Notes: generated by a model not told the origin, from the sequence alone. 17,504 nt of DNA from Verrucomicrobiota bacterium (GCA_030832235.1 JAURJO010000408.1:1-17504); one strand, 5' to 3'; positions 6,692 to 15,464 are shown, counted from the first letter of the stretch. Numbers and translations are program-made.

Positions 6692-9600
6692 TCACAGGTT
6701 ACCCTTGATCCCGAACGTCCAGAGCGGCCGGAAGTCGGTGAGGTTGCGCAGGCGCGCGCCGACCGGCGTGTTCGGCCCGTAGACCTCGAAGTCCTCCGTC
6801 GCATCCCGCAGGTTGCGCAGGTTCATGAAGAGCGCGAAGCGTCGGTTGAGCCGAACTTCCCCGAGCACGTCGATGTACAGGCGCTCCGTCGCGTAGCGGT
6901 AGGTTCCGGGCTCGGTGCCGGCATTGGCGACCACGTTCAGTCGCTGCCGGCCGCGAAAGTTCCAATGCACGCGCACGTTGTAGGCCGGACGGGTGAGACT
7001 CACCCCCCAGTTGAAGACCTTGGGCACAAACCCCGCGAACGAGGTGCTGCCGAGCGCCACGCCCGACTCGTGGATGAGGGAGGCATTCGCGAACACCTGC
7101 ACTCCCCGCGCCCACGCCGGCAGGAAGGTCAGCGCCTGCCGGTAGTCGAACTCCGCACCCGTGAGCGAGTAGGTGCCCGGCTGGTTCGCCTGCGTGAAAA
7201 ACTCGTACCCGCCGTAGGTCGCGGCATCGATGCCATACCCTTCGAGAAACTCCGGCGTCGGCGCCACCCGCTGGGTCTGCCAGAAATGGGTGTAGTTGCG
7301 ACGGAAGCCGCCGATGGAGATCTGCCCGACGCGCTCGAAGTAATGCTCGAGCCGCAATTTGAACGTCTCGGCCTTCCACGGCTTGATGCCGACGTTGTTC
7401 ACCGTGATGCGCCCCGTGGCGTTGTTCGGGTCGGGCGTTACGGTGAGGTCTGGGAGCGTGACGCCACTGGCGTATTGGTTGAAGTCCGGCCGGCCGATCG
7501 ACCAGTAATAGGCGCCACGCAGGATCAGATTTTCCCGCAGGGAGTGGCTCACGTTCAGGCTCGGGAACCAGCGAAGGTACTCCTTCGTCGTGCGCAAACC
7601 ACGGTCGACCAGGATCAGCTGCCGCGCGTCGAGCGAACCCGCCGGGAAAACCAGACTGCCCGGAATCGGGCGCCCGTCGGGTCCCTTGCGATTGTTCGCG
7701 CTGGGGTTGTTGAGCGGGCCCTCGGCGTCGACGTTGGTCTGCTCGGCCCGCAGGCCGGTGGTGACGCGGAGGCGGCGTTCGAGAAACGACGCGTCGGCCC
7801 GCAGATACGCGGAGCTCACCCGTTCCTCGGCGTGCTTCGAGAGATTCGTGAAACTGTTGTAGGTGTCGGCGGCGTTGACCGTGAATTGCGCCGGCGTCGT
7901 CGTGTACGCCCGCTGGATCTTCGCCGCGCTCAACCAATCGACGCGCGGGAACCCGAACGGCGGCGTGCGCGTGGAGAAAGCCTCGTCGATAAAGGGTGCG
8001 GCTGAGTTGTCGTTGCCGACCGGCGTGTTCGGCGAGGGCGCGGCCACGCCGTCCGCCCCGACGTACGTGTAATTGATCGTGCCGCCGCGGCCGTCGCGCT
8101 CCGCGACCCGCACGTCCAAGCCCGCCTTCAGGGTGAGCGGCACCGCGCCGCCGAAATCACGGGTCGCGTTCAGGAACGCGCTGCGGCGCACATCGGTCCA
8201 GTCGCGCGGGTTTGAGGCGGCGGCGGTAAGCGCCTTGTTGTCGAGCCGGTAGGGATCGATCACGGCACCGGTGTTGTCGTCACGCACCGTGATGTCGCCC
8301 GGCCGCAGGTACCCCACGTTGTCGAACGCGATGCGCAGCCGGCCGCGGGTCGCCGTGGCGCCCTGAAAGAATCCGTAATCGGTGTCGCGGTCGGAGTTGA
8401 TCGCGCGCGACCACGCCACGCCACCTGTGGCGCGCCAGACCGGGCCGTCGTGCCGCCACGTGAACGTGGGCATCACCGTGCGGTTGGCGCGATTGATCGC
8501 GTTGTTGGTCACCTGGATGTTGCCGAAAGAGGCGGTGCCGGTGGCGCCGGTTGCTCCGCGCGTGAAGGTCGGTCCGAAGTCGCCCGCGACGACCCGCTGG
8601 AGGTTGAAATTGAACTGGCGCGCGAAGAAATCGATGTAGTTGCGGGTGGTTTGGAAGGAGACCGACAGCCGGTCGCGGTCCGACGCGCGGTAATCGGCGC
8701 TGAAGCCGAGCGACGTGCGCCCCGTCTCCTTGGTGTCGTCGCGGAACGAGAAATTGCTCAGGTACGGGCGGTCCGGCGTGGTCGTCGCGTAATTGGCGTC
8801 GATCGCGCCCGTGGTGCCGCGCCACGTGAGTTCCACCCAGTCCTGGGGCGAGTATTGCGTCGCCTGGTTGGCGGAGATCGAGAACCCGAACCGGCGATTC
8901 ACCGGCAGCGTGTACGCGAAGTCGAAGCCCGGATGGACCTTCGGCCGCGCGGAGTGCGTCGGCCCCGGCGTGCGGCGGAGCGAGCGCTCGCGGTCGCGCA
9001 TCATGAGAAAAAGGCTACCCTGCAGCTCGGCGCGGCTACGCTCAAAGGCGCTGCGCGGGACCATGTTTACCGAACCCGAAAGCGCGTTGCCCGGCGAATC
9101 GGGCGTGGCCGACTGCACGACTTCGACGCGCGAGACGTTGTTGATCGAGACCATGTCGAGCGCGACCGCGCGGCCCATGCCGCCGACTCCCGCGCTCGCC
9201 AGGTCGAACCCGCCGACCGTCACGGGCACGTTGCCGGCCGGGGCGCCGTTGATCATCGCGTTGCGCGCGTTGCCCCCGCCGTACTCGATCGCGACGCCCG
9301 GCAGGAATTTGATCATCTCGGCGACGTTGGCCTCCGCCACCTGGCCGAACTCGTCGGCCGCGACCACCGTCTTCATCTCGGAGGCGAAACGCTGCTCGTG
9401 GATCGCCACCGCGGCGCCGTCCATGCTGCGGGAGGCCACGACAAAACTATCGAGCCTCACCACCCCGGTTCCGGGAGCGGATTGCGGCGCGCCGAGGGTG
9501 ATCAGCTGCTGCACGGTGCCGCCCGCGGGAACCGCGACGGAGGTCGCGACGGGATCGAGCCCGGTGCGGAACGCCCGGATCGTCGCGCTGCCCGCGGGTA

Positions 9601-9823
9601 CCCCGGCCAGGCGGTAATTACCGTCGGCGTCGGAGAAGGCCTCGAGGGTCGTGCCGTCGACCGTGAGACGCACCCGCTCGAGGTAGGACCCGGTGGCGGC
9701 GTTGAGCACGCGGCCCTCTACGGCACCCGTGGCGGCGGCCGCGAACGCGGAAACGCCCGGACCGGCGGCCGCAGCCAGCAGGAGGGACAGGATTAACAGG
9801 AGACGGGGTATGATCGGACTCAT
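6692..9823 (-). CDS. TonB-dependent receptor with N-terminal carboxypeptidase-regulatory-like domain (receptor 1)
   Basis: This is a 1,043-residue outer-membrane receptor, expected to import a bound ligand using TonB/ExbBD energy. The signal peptide has a hydrophobic core at 5-20 and probable cleavage after A28. A carboxypeptidase-regulatory-like beta-sandwich (about 34-111, containing DADGNYRLAGVPAG) is followed by a linker with a DSFVV stretch (125-129) near where a TonB-contact segment would be. The plug domain (about 135-258) includes NVAEMIKFLPGV and VSRVEVVQSATPDSPGNALSGSVN. The rest is beta-barrel with repeated amphipathic strands and ends DFRPLWTFGIKGNL. It ends in Leu rather than the more usual Phe. 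The ATG lacks a Shine-Dalgarno. It lies downstream of parC by 141 nt and is bracketed by the two 35-nt repeats. Substrate is unknown; no susC/susD-type partner is nearby. Confidence 0.95.
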   Translation of the reverse strand: MSPIIPRLLLILSLLLAAAAGPGVSAFAAAATGAVEGRVLNAATGSYLERVRLTVDGTTLEAFSDADGNYRLAGVPAGSATIRAFRTGLDPVATSVAVPAGGTVQQLITLGAPQSAPGTGVVRLDSFVVASRSMDGAAVAIHEQRFASEMKTVVAADEFGQVAEANVAEMIKFLPGVAIEYGGGNARNAMINGAPAGNVPVTVGGFDLASAGVGGMGRAVALDMVSINNVSRVEVVQSATPDSPGNALSGSVNMVPRSAFERSRAELQGSLFLMMRDRERSLRRTPGPTHSARPKVHPGFDFAYTLPVNRRFGFSISANQATQYSPQDWVELTWRGTTGAIDANYATTTPDRPYLSNFSFRDDTKETGRTSLGFSADYRASDRDRLSVSFQTTRNYIDFFARQFNFNLQRVVAGDFGPTFTRGATGATGTASFGNIQVTNNAINRANRTVMPTFTWRHDGPVWRATGGVAWSRAINSDRDTDYGFFQGATATRGRLRIAFDNVGYLRPGDITVRDDNTGAVIDPYRLDNKALTAAASNPRDWTDVRRSAFLNATRDFGGAVPLTLKAGLDVRVAERDGRGGTINYTYVGADGVAAPSPNTPVGNDNSAAPFIDEAFSTRTPPFGFPRVDWLSAAKIQRAYTTTPAQFTVNAADTYNSFTNLSKHAEERVSSAYLRADASFLERRLRVTTGLRAEQTNVDAEGPLNNPSANNRKGPDGRPIPGSLVFPAGSLDARQLILVDRGLRTTKEYLRWFPSLNVSHSLRENLILRGAYYWSIGRPDFNQYASGVTLPDLTVTPDPNNATGRITVNNVGIKPWKAETFKLRLEHYFERVGQISIGGFRRNYTHFWQTQRVAPTPEFLEGYGIDAATYGGYEFFTQANQPGTYSLTGAEFDYRQALTFLPAWARGVQVFANASLIHESGVALGSTSFAGFVPKVFNWGVSLTRPAYNVRVHWNFRGRQRLNVVANAGTEPGTYRYATERLYIDVLGEVRLNRRFALFMNLRNLRDATEDFEVYGPNTPVGARLRNLTDFRPLWTFGIKGNL

Positions 9824-9876
9824 TTGAAATCAGACTGACGCAACGCGGACGCCGACGTCACGCTTTCGCCGGGATG

Positions 9877-9911
9877 GTCACGTTGTGCGTGACAAACCCG
9901 GGGAGGCGCCG
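9877..9911. repeat. 35-nt repeat with hairpin core, copy 2
   Basis: This has the core GTCACG-TTGTG-CGTGAC followed by AAACCCGGGGAGG-CGCCG, matching copy 1 (6653-6687) at 33 of 35 positions. It lies 53 nt past the parC stop and 53 nt before the receptor 1 start, in the same orientation as copy 1. A further isolated GTCACG is at 9857-9862. Confidence 0.8.
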
Positions 9912-9964
9912 GAATCCGCACGGGGGAGTTGAAGGAGGGAGCGGGCCGGCCCGGGGCGGGGGCT

Positions 9965-12133
9965 TCAGCTGAGCGCGAGGTCGGTGCGCTTCACTTCCTT
10001 CACCTGCCATTTGGTCACCGTGACGCCCTTGGCGGCGCGGTTGCTGACCGGCAGGGTCGTAAGGTCGAACTCGAGTTCGCGCACGCGCGCGCCGCTGCGG
10101 CCGTCGATGAAGATCGTGACCTTTTTCGGCATCTCCTTCTCGGTGCGGCTGACCTCGAGGTAGATGACCTTGGAGCCTTCGCTCTTCACCAGCGGGTAGA
10201 GCTTGTCGCGAGAGAGACCGCCGATCTGGAAGCGCTTGGCGAAGGCCTTCCCGGACTCCTTGTCCTGGTAGACCATCGTGTAGAAGTTCGTGTCTCCGTC
10301 CTTGGGGAAGACCGCGCAGTGGATGATGTCGCGGCCCATGAAGACCTTGTCGGCCACCTTGGACACCTTGAGCGAGCCGTCGCGCATGATCGTGAGCGCG
10401 CTGTCGAGGATCGTGCACTCCTGGACAAACTCGTGCTGCCGCCAATTGAGGCCGATGAAGCCGTCCTCGCGGTTGACGTAGAGGCGCTGGTTCACGGAAA
10501 CGACCTCGGCGGCGTTGATCTGCTCGATCTCGTCGTACTCCGTGCGGCGCTTGAGGCCCTTGCCGTACTTTTCCTGGAGCATCTCGAACCAGGCGACGGC
10601 GAACGCGGTGAGATTGCGCAGGTTGGCCTTGGTCTCGCGGATGTCCTCCTCGATGCGCTTGATCTGCTCGTCGGCCTGGAACCGGTTGTAGGCCGAGATA
10701 CGCTTGATGCGGATTTCAGTGAGCCGGGTGATGTCGTCGTCGGTCACCTCGCGGCGCAGGTTCTTCACGAACGGCTTCAAGCCCTCGCGGATCTCCTCGA
10801 GCACGCTCTCCCACGTCTTCGACTTCTCGATCCGCCGGTAGATGCGCTCCTCGATGAAGATGCGCTCCAGCGAGTCCCAATGCCACTGCTGCTCGAGCTC
10901 GCCGAGCCGGATCTCAAGCTCCTGCTTCAGCAGCGCCTTGGTGCGGTCGACCGAGCGCTTGAGGATCTCGCGAACGCCGAGGAACTCGGGCCGCTCCTCA
11001 CCCGTCTTCCCGTCGGTTACGATCACGCACGCCGCCGGCGAAAGGTTCTGCTGGCAGCCGGTGAACACGTAGAGCTGCTGCGTCACCTGCTCGGGATCGG
11101 CGCCCTGCGGAAGGTGAACGAGGATCTCAACCTTGTCGGCCGTGTTGTCGTCGACGTGGCGGACCTTGATCTTGCCCTTCGCGTTGGCGGCGAGAATCGA
11201 CTCGATGAGCGACTCCGTCGTCATCCCGTATGGCAGCTCCGTGATGGCGAGCTGCTGCTTGGAGCGCACCTCGATGCGCGCGCGGACCTTCACCTTACCG
11301 CCGCGCTCGCCGTCATTGTATTCCGAGAAATCGGCGATGCCGCCCGACGGGAAGTCGGGGAAGATACGGAAATTCTTCCCCTGGAGGTGGTTGATGGCCG
11401 CCCGGCAGAGATCGTTGAAATTGTGCGGCAGGATCTTCGTCGCGAGGCCCACCGCGATGCCTTCGGCGCCTTCCAAGAGCACGATCGGGAATTTCGCCGG
11501 CAAGGTGACGGGCTCGCGGGCGCGGCCGTCATAGCTGAGCTGCCAGGTCGTGGTCTTCGGATTGAAAAGCACCTCCTTCGCGAAGCCCGTGAGACGCGCC
11601 TCGATGTAACGCGGCGCCGCGGCGTCGTCACCCGTGAGCGAGTTGCCGAAGTTGCCCTGCGGCTCGATCAAGAAAGCCCTCTGGCCGATCGCCACGAGCG
11701 CGGCGCCGATCGAGGCGTCACCGTGCGGGTGGAGCGACATCGTGCGGCCGACGACGTTGGCTACCTTGTGGAATCGCCCGTCGTCCATGTCCCACAGCGT
11801 GTGCAGGATCCGGCGCTGCACGGGCTTGAGGCCGTCGTCGAGGTGCGGCACCGCGCGGTCGAGGATGACGTAGCTCGCGTACTCGAGGAACCAGTTCCGG
11901 TAACTCCGCGCGAGCGGAGCGGGCTCGTCCTGGACTTTCCCCACCCGCGGGCGCGGCGGCGGAGGTTCCGCGGGTGCGACTGTCTCGGCGGCGGCTACCG
12001 GCTCGACGGCCTTCTCGGCCACCGGCGGTCCCGACTTCACCGCGGGCGGCGGGGGGGACGAGGCGCTGTCGCCATTTCCGAGCGGCAATTCCGGCTGTGC
12101 TTGGTCGGGCTTCGAAGGCTTCTTCTTGGACAT
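9965..12133 (-). CDS. parC: DNA topoisomerase IV subunit A (ParC-like type IIA topoisomerase)
   Basis: Type IIA topoisomerase breakage-reunion subunit, pairing with ParE to decatenate chromosomes in the cytoplasm. I chose the ATG at 12133 (722 residues, beginning MSKKKPSKPD); the frame also opens further up at a TTG. An unusual Pro/Ala-rich tail of about 70 residues precedes the conserved core. The core contains DGLKPVQRRIL (about 100-110), HPHGDASIGAAL (about 135-146) and AAPRYIEARL with catalytic Tyr176 (codon at 11606-11608). Then come the tower, the coiled-coil region and a short C-terminal beta region with NRAAKGVTVTKW, about 180 residues, rather than a full six-bladed GyrA propeller. 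This agrees with ParC, as does the matching parE 4.6 kb upstream on the same strand. GyrA is the alternative, judged less likely. The leader is pyrimidine-rich and lacks a Shine-Dalgarno. Confidence 0.9.
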   Translation of the reverse strand: MSKKKPSKPDQAQPELPLGNGDSASSPPPPAVKSGPPVAEKAVEPVAAAETVAPAEPPPPRPRVGKVQDEPAPLARSYRNWFLEYASYVILDRAVPHLDDGLKPVQRRILHTLWDMDDGRFHKVANVVGRTMSLHPHGDASIGAALVAIGQRAFLIEPQGNFGNSLTGDDAAAPRYIEARLTGFAKEVLFNPKTTTWQLSYDGRAREPVTLPAKFPIVLLEGAEGIAVGLATKILPHNFNDLCRAAINHLQGKNFRIFPDFPSGGIADFSEYNDGERGGKVKVRARIEVRSKQQLAITELPYGMTTESLIESILAANAKGKIKVRHVDDNTADKVEILVHLPQGADPEQVTQQLYVFTGCQQNLSPAACVIVTDGKTGEERPEFLGVREILKRSVDRTKALLKQELEIRLGELEQQWHWDSLERIFIEERIYRRIEKSKTWESVLEEIREGLKPFVKNLRREVTDDDITRLTEIRIKRISAYNRFQADEQIKRIEEDIRETKANLRNLTAFAVAWFEMLQEKYGKGLKRRTEYDEIEQINAAEVVSVNQRLYVNREDGFIGLNWRQHEFVQECTILDSALTIMRDGSLKVSKVADKVFMGRDIIHCAVFPKDGDTNFYTMVYQDKESGKAFAKRFQIGGLSRDKLYPLVKSEGSKVIYLEVSRTEKEMPKKVTIFIDGRSGARVRELEFDLTTLPVSNRAAKGVTVTKWQVKEVKRTDLALS

Positions 12134-12211
12134 TCGGACGAAGGAAAAGGGGTGAAAAAGGGGACGCTGGCACGCACGGATCGGCCGCGTCAAGGGGTGC
12201 GTATACCGGAA

Positions 12212-12233
12212 GCCCGCCTCTCACGGGGCGGGC
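12212..12233 (-). terminator. Candidate GC-rich terminator after receptor 2
   Basis: A perfect 7-bp inverted repeat GCCCGCC/GGCGGGC with an 8-nt loop lies about 30 nt after the receptor 2 stop. On the minus strand it is followed by TTCCGGTATA, only a very short T-run. A stem this strong in this place fits termination, or attenuation before parC. Confidence 0.45.
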
Positions 12234-12261
12234 CGCGAATTCCCGCCGGAACGGAAAAGCA

Positions 12262-15200
12262 TCAGAAGTTCCCGCGCATGCCGAGGCTCCAGGTCACGCC
12301 GTAATTGCCGTACCGGTAAAGCGCGGCCGGCACGTTGCGCGACGGGTCGCCTTCGTAAAGTAGCGTCGGGTCGTTGAAGATATTGCGCCCTTGGAAGAAG
12401 AGGCTCGTGCGGGCCGTCAGTTTCACGCCGCCGCTAAGGTCGACCTTGAGGTTGGCCGGCTGGTAGCGGCCGTAGAGCGTCGTGAAGGGCGTGTCGTCCT
12501 GCCACACGGCGCCGACGCGAAGGCTCACCCGGCGGTAGCTCCACGCGATGCTGGCCGTCGCCTTGTGCGGCATCACGCCGGGGAAGTACTGGTTGGCGTA
12601 GTTGCGCGTGTAGCTGAGGTTGACGTTGGCGCTGCGCAGCACGCCGGGAAGGAAGGAGAGCTGCTGGTTGTACCCGACCTCCAGGGAGCGGTAGCGGTAC
12701 ATCAGGTTGTTGTTCAGCACCGACTGGAACTCGTAGCTGGCATACTCGGGATCGGTGAAGCCGAAGTCCTCGGCCCGGCCCCGGACGGTGACGCGCTGGT
12801 TGGTGATCTCCGTCTGCTGCACCAGGACCGTCAAGCTGCCCACGGGCTCGAAATAATACGCAAGGCGGGCGACATAGTTGTCGGTCTTTTCCGGCAGCAG
12901 GTTCGGGTTGGGCGCGGTGATCAGCAGGGCCACGTCGTTGATGTTCCAGACGCCGGCGAGCGAATCGATCGGCGGGCGCGAGATCGCGCGACTGTAGCCG
13001 GCCTGCGCGTGCAGGTTGGGCCGCAGCGAGTATTTCGCGCCGAGGCTGGGAAAAAAGTTGTCGTAGGTGCCATCGCGGCCAACCCGCGGGCGGGAGAAGA
13101 ACTGGTAACGCATGCCGTCCACCGTGGTCGCGCGCCGGGTGCTCGCCGAAACGGGATAGCCCGCCGCCGCCACCTCGGCCGCCGTGAGGGGATCGAACTC
13201 CCGCGACTCCGAATCCGTGCGCTCCCAGCGCAGGCCGCCCTGGAGCTGCAGCTTTTCCACGCGAATGTTGCCCATGCCATAAACGGCCGGCACGTGCTGC
13301 CGGAAGTCGCGCTTGTTGGCGACGAAGGCCGTGTAGAAGTTCTCCGCGGTGGCGATGTTGGTGAAGTATTCCGGATGCTCCCGATAGAGCCGGGAGAGTT
13401 CGCTGCGGTTGGCGATGACGGGGAGGTTGCTGATCGTCAGCGCCCGGATGCCGCCCATCTGGGTGTTGAACGCACGAGGCGACGGGAACGCGGCGAAGTT
13501 GCCGGTTTGCGTGAGGGTGCCGTTCGGATTGAGCACGGCACCGCCGGGCCCGATGTAGGCGTAGTTCTCCCAGACGGTGGTGTTGTCGGTCTTCCGGTTC
13601 TCCTCGGCCCACTTGCCGCCGATCTTGAAGAACGACGGCAGTCGCCACGGCGTGACGTACTTCGCGTTCAGCTCACCGGTGTAGATTTCCGTGAATGCGA
13701 AGCGTCCTTCCTCCGTGATCCGGGGGTAGCTGAAACTGCTGAGCTTCGACCAGTCGGCGCCACCCGTCTGTTGGATGGTCCATTCGGCCGACATGGGGTC
13801 GGAGCGGGTGGCGATGAAGTCGACCGGCAGGTTGTTGACCACTTCGGAACGCACCGTCCCGCGGCTGGAGGTCTCGTAGTCGTTCTTTGAACGGGAGTAG
13901 TTGGCGGTGCCGTCGATGGTCAGGCTGCCGCGCTTGTATTCAAACTTCGGCGTCAGCGTGACGGAGTTCGTGAGCTTGACGGCGCTGCCGCCGCCGTGGG
14001 CGAAGAACCGCGACGTGTTGGCGGTGGCGCCATTGGTGCGGACGACCGTCATGCCATCGCCAAGCACGTTCTGGCGGCCGGTCGCGGCGGCGGTGCCGTT
14101 GGCGGCCGCGCTGAAGGTGAGGCTCTTGGTGTGCGCGCTGTTCTCAAAGGCGTTGAACATGCTGGTGAGCGACAGCACCAGGTTGGGCGAGGCCTTGAAA
14201 TCGACCGTGGCGGTGGCGTTGGCGCGGCTGGAGAGGCGCGGACCGTCGGTGAACGCGATCGAGGAGAGCACCATCGGGCGCGGGTCGGCCGCGGTCGGTG
14301 TGCGGTTGTACGTGTTGGTGACGTACTGCTGCTCGGAACGAGTGCTGCTCTGGCTTAGGCTAAGGCGGATGCCGAGCGTCTTGTTGCGAAACACATCGGC
14401 GTAATCGAGCTGCCAGTTCGGGCGCCACTGGTAGCGGGAATTGTCGTCCCAGCCGAAAACCTTGCCCGGCTTGGCGGCATCGGGCGTGTTGAAGGCGAGG
14501 CTGAACTGCCAGTCGATGCGCCGGCCGGGACGATCAAACGCACGCCGGCTCTTCATGTTGATCGAACCGGCGGGGGAGTTCGCGTCCATGTCGGCGCTCA
14601 GCGTCCGGCTCACCTCGATGGATTCGACGGCGGTGATGGCCATCTGCTCGAACCCGACCGAGCGCGCCTGGCTGCCCGCCGTGCCGTTGATGGTGGAACC
14701 ATACGCCGCATAGGCGTCGGCGCTGGCCACGCTGGCACCGTCCATCGTCACGCCGACATACTGCTGGTCGAGGCCGCCGACGCGCGGCCCACGGCTGATG
14801 CCGTCGACGTACTCGACATCGACCCCGGGGAGGAACTTGAGGAACTCGCCGACGTTGGACTCGGTGATGTCACCGAAGGTGTCGGAAGCGACCGAAGTGG
14901 AGATGTTCATGTTACGGCGCTGCTCCATGATCGCCTTCGCGTTGCCCTCGCGCTCGGTGGAGACGACGAACTGGCCCAGCTTCACCACGTCACCGCCGGC
15001 GCCAGGCGCGGCGAGCGTGCTTACCAGCTCGAAATCGCGCGTCGTGACGCCACCTGCGCCCACGTTCACCGTCGCGCTGGCGGTGCGGTAGCCCGAGAAC
15101 GAAACCTGCAGCGTCGCCGCGCCAGCGGGCACGTTGTCGAGCTGGTAGGAGCCTCCTTCCTCGGAGTAGGCCACCCGCTCGGTGCCCTGCAGACGAATCT

Positions 15201-15357
15201 CGGCGTTCCGCACGTACGCCCCCGTGGAGGGGTTGAAGATGCGTCCGATGACACGGCCGGTGGCCGGCGTCTGCGCGGAGGCGTGGGAGATCAGGCCGAG
15301 GAACACGCCGACGATTACGGGGGTCAGGCGAAGGAGTCGGAGGGTGTTGGTAATCAT
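12262..15357 (-). CDS. TonB-dependent receptor with N-terminal carboxypeptidase-regulatory-like domain (receptor 2)
   Basis: This is a 1,031-residue outer-membrane receptor. The signal peptide has a hydrophobic core at 12-23 and cleavage after A28 in the motif ASA-Q. A carboxypeptidase-regulatory-like domain (about 33-112, with GGSYQLDNVPAG) leads to a linker containing VVKLGQFVVS (124-133), which parallels VVRLDSFVVA in receptor 1. The plug (about 145-270) has NVGEFLKFLPGVDVEY, VTMDGASVA and VESIEVSRTLSADMDANSPAGSIN. The barrel ends with LGMRGNF, the usual terminal Phe for outer-membrane assembly. The two receptors share layout but differ clearly in plug and barrel, so they probably take different ligands. 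The ATG has no Shine-Dalgarno, though a short upstream ORF with a strong one sits in the leader. It follows the S41 peptidase gene by 145 nt. Ligand unknown; polysaccharide or siderophore are family-level possibilities only. Confidence 0.95.
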   Translation of the reverse strand: MITNTLRLLRLTPVIVGVFLGLISHASAQTPATGRVIGRIFNPSTGAYVRNAEIRLQGTERVAYSEEGGSYQLDNVPAGAATLQVSFSGYRTASATVNVGAGGVTTRDFELVSTLAAPGAGGDVVKLGQFVVSTEREGNAKAIMEQRRNMNISTSVASDTFGDITESNVGEFLKFLPGVDVEYVDGISRGPRVGGLDQQYVGVTMDGASVASADAYAAYGSTINGTAGSQARSVGFEQMAITAVESIEVSRTLSADMDANSPAGSINMKSRRAFDRPGRRIDWQFSLAFNTPDAAKPGKVFGWDDNSRYQWRPNWQLDYADVFRNKTLGIRLSLSQSSTRSEQQYVTNTYNRTPTAADPRPMVLSSIAFTDGPRLSSRANATATVDFKASPNLVLSLTSMFNAFENSAHTKSLTFSAAANGTAAATGRQNVLGDGMTVVRTNGATANTSRFFAHGGGSAVKLTNSVTLTPKFEYKRGSLTIDGTANYSRSKNDYETSSRGTVRSEVVNNLPVDFIATRSDPMSAEWTIQQTGGADWSKLSSFSYPRITEEGRFAFTEIYTGELNAKYVTPWRLPSFFKIGGKWAEENRKTDNTTVWENYAYIGPGGAVLNPNGTLTQTGNFAAFPSPRAFNTQMGGIRALTISNLPVIANRSELSRLYREHPEYFTNIATAENFYTAFVANKRDFRQHVPAVYGMGNIRVEKLQLQGGLRWERTDSESREFDPLTAAEVAAAGYPVSASTRRATTVDGMRYQFFSRPRVGRDGTYDNFFPSLGAKYSLRPNLHAQAGYSRAISRPPIDSLAGVWNINDVALLITAPNPNLLPEKTDNYVARLAYYFEPVGSLTVLVQQTEITNQRVTVRGRAEDFGFTDPEYASYEFQSVLNNNLMYRYRSLEVGYNQQLSFLPGVLRSANVNLSYTRNYANQYFPGVMPHKATASIAWSYRRVSLRVGAVWQDDTPFTTLYGRYQPANLKVDLSGGVKLTARTSLFFQGRNIFNDPTLLYEGDPSRNVPAALYRYGNYGVTWSLGMRGNF

Positions 15358-15386
15358 GCTGCTGAAAAATCAAGGAGGCGGTCCGC

Positions 15387-15452
15387 TCAGTTTTCGGCCC
15401 ATCCTGATGCAACGGGGCGCGAGCGGAGAATGACCGCGCAACTGGGACTCAT
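15387..15452 (-). CDS. Possible 21-residue leader peptide upstream of receptor 2
   Basis: ATG at 15452 opens a frame encoding MSPSCAVILRSRPVASGWAE plus a final N, then stops at 15387, 29 nt before the receptor 2 start. It is preceded by AGGAGG with 6-nt spacing, the best ribosome site in the window, whereas the receptor itself has none. The peptide resembles no family I know. It could be a regulatory upstream ORF or chance; a run of 21 codons alone is weak evidence. Confidence 0.35.
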   Translation of the reverse strand: MSPSCAVILRSRPVASGWAEN

Positions 15453-15458
15453 TCCCGT

Positions 15459-15464
15459 CCTCCT
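15459..15464 (-). promoter_or_regulatory. Shine-Dalgarno AGGAGG in the receptor 2 leader
   Basis: A full consensus AGGAGG (within GGAAGGAGG) lies six bases before the ATG at 15452. It points to the small upstream ORF, not to the annotated receptor start 100 nt further on. Confidence 0.5.

Noticed and set aside
6665..8005. 446-codon + strand open frame antisense to receptor 1
   Set aside because: Composition is Arg/Val/Glu-rich without domains and it overlaps a clear TonB receptor; similar shadow frames occur at 8450-9796 and 12391-13890.
9942..9953. 12-bp palindrome CGGGCCGGCCCG just after parC as a terminator
   Set aside because: It has no loop spacing and no T-tract; short GC palindromes are expected by chance in such GC-rich DNA.
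12134..12193. Longer ParC from the TTG at 12193
   Set aside because: The added 20 residues have no conserved character and a TTG start is less likely than the ATG at 12133 followed by a lysine-rich N-terminus.
9929..12304. 791-codon + strand open frame lying over parC
   Set aside because: It is exactly antisense to a strongly conserved topoisomerase gene, and its translation is the Leu/Val/Asp/Arg/His-rich pattern of a GC-rich shadow frame, with no domain signal.
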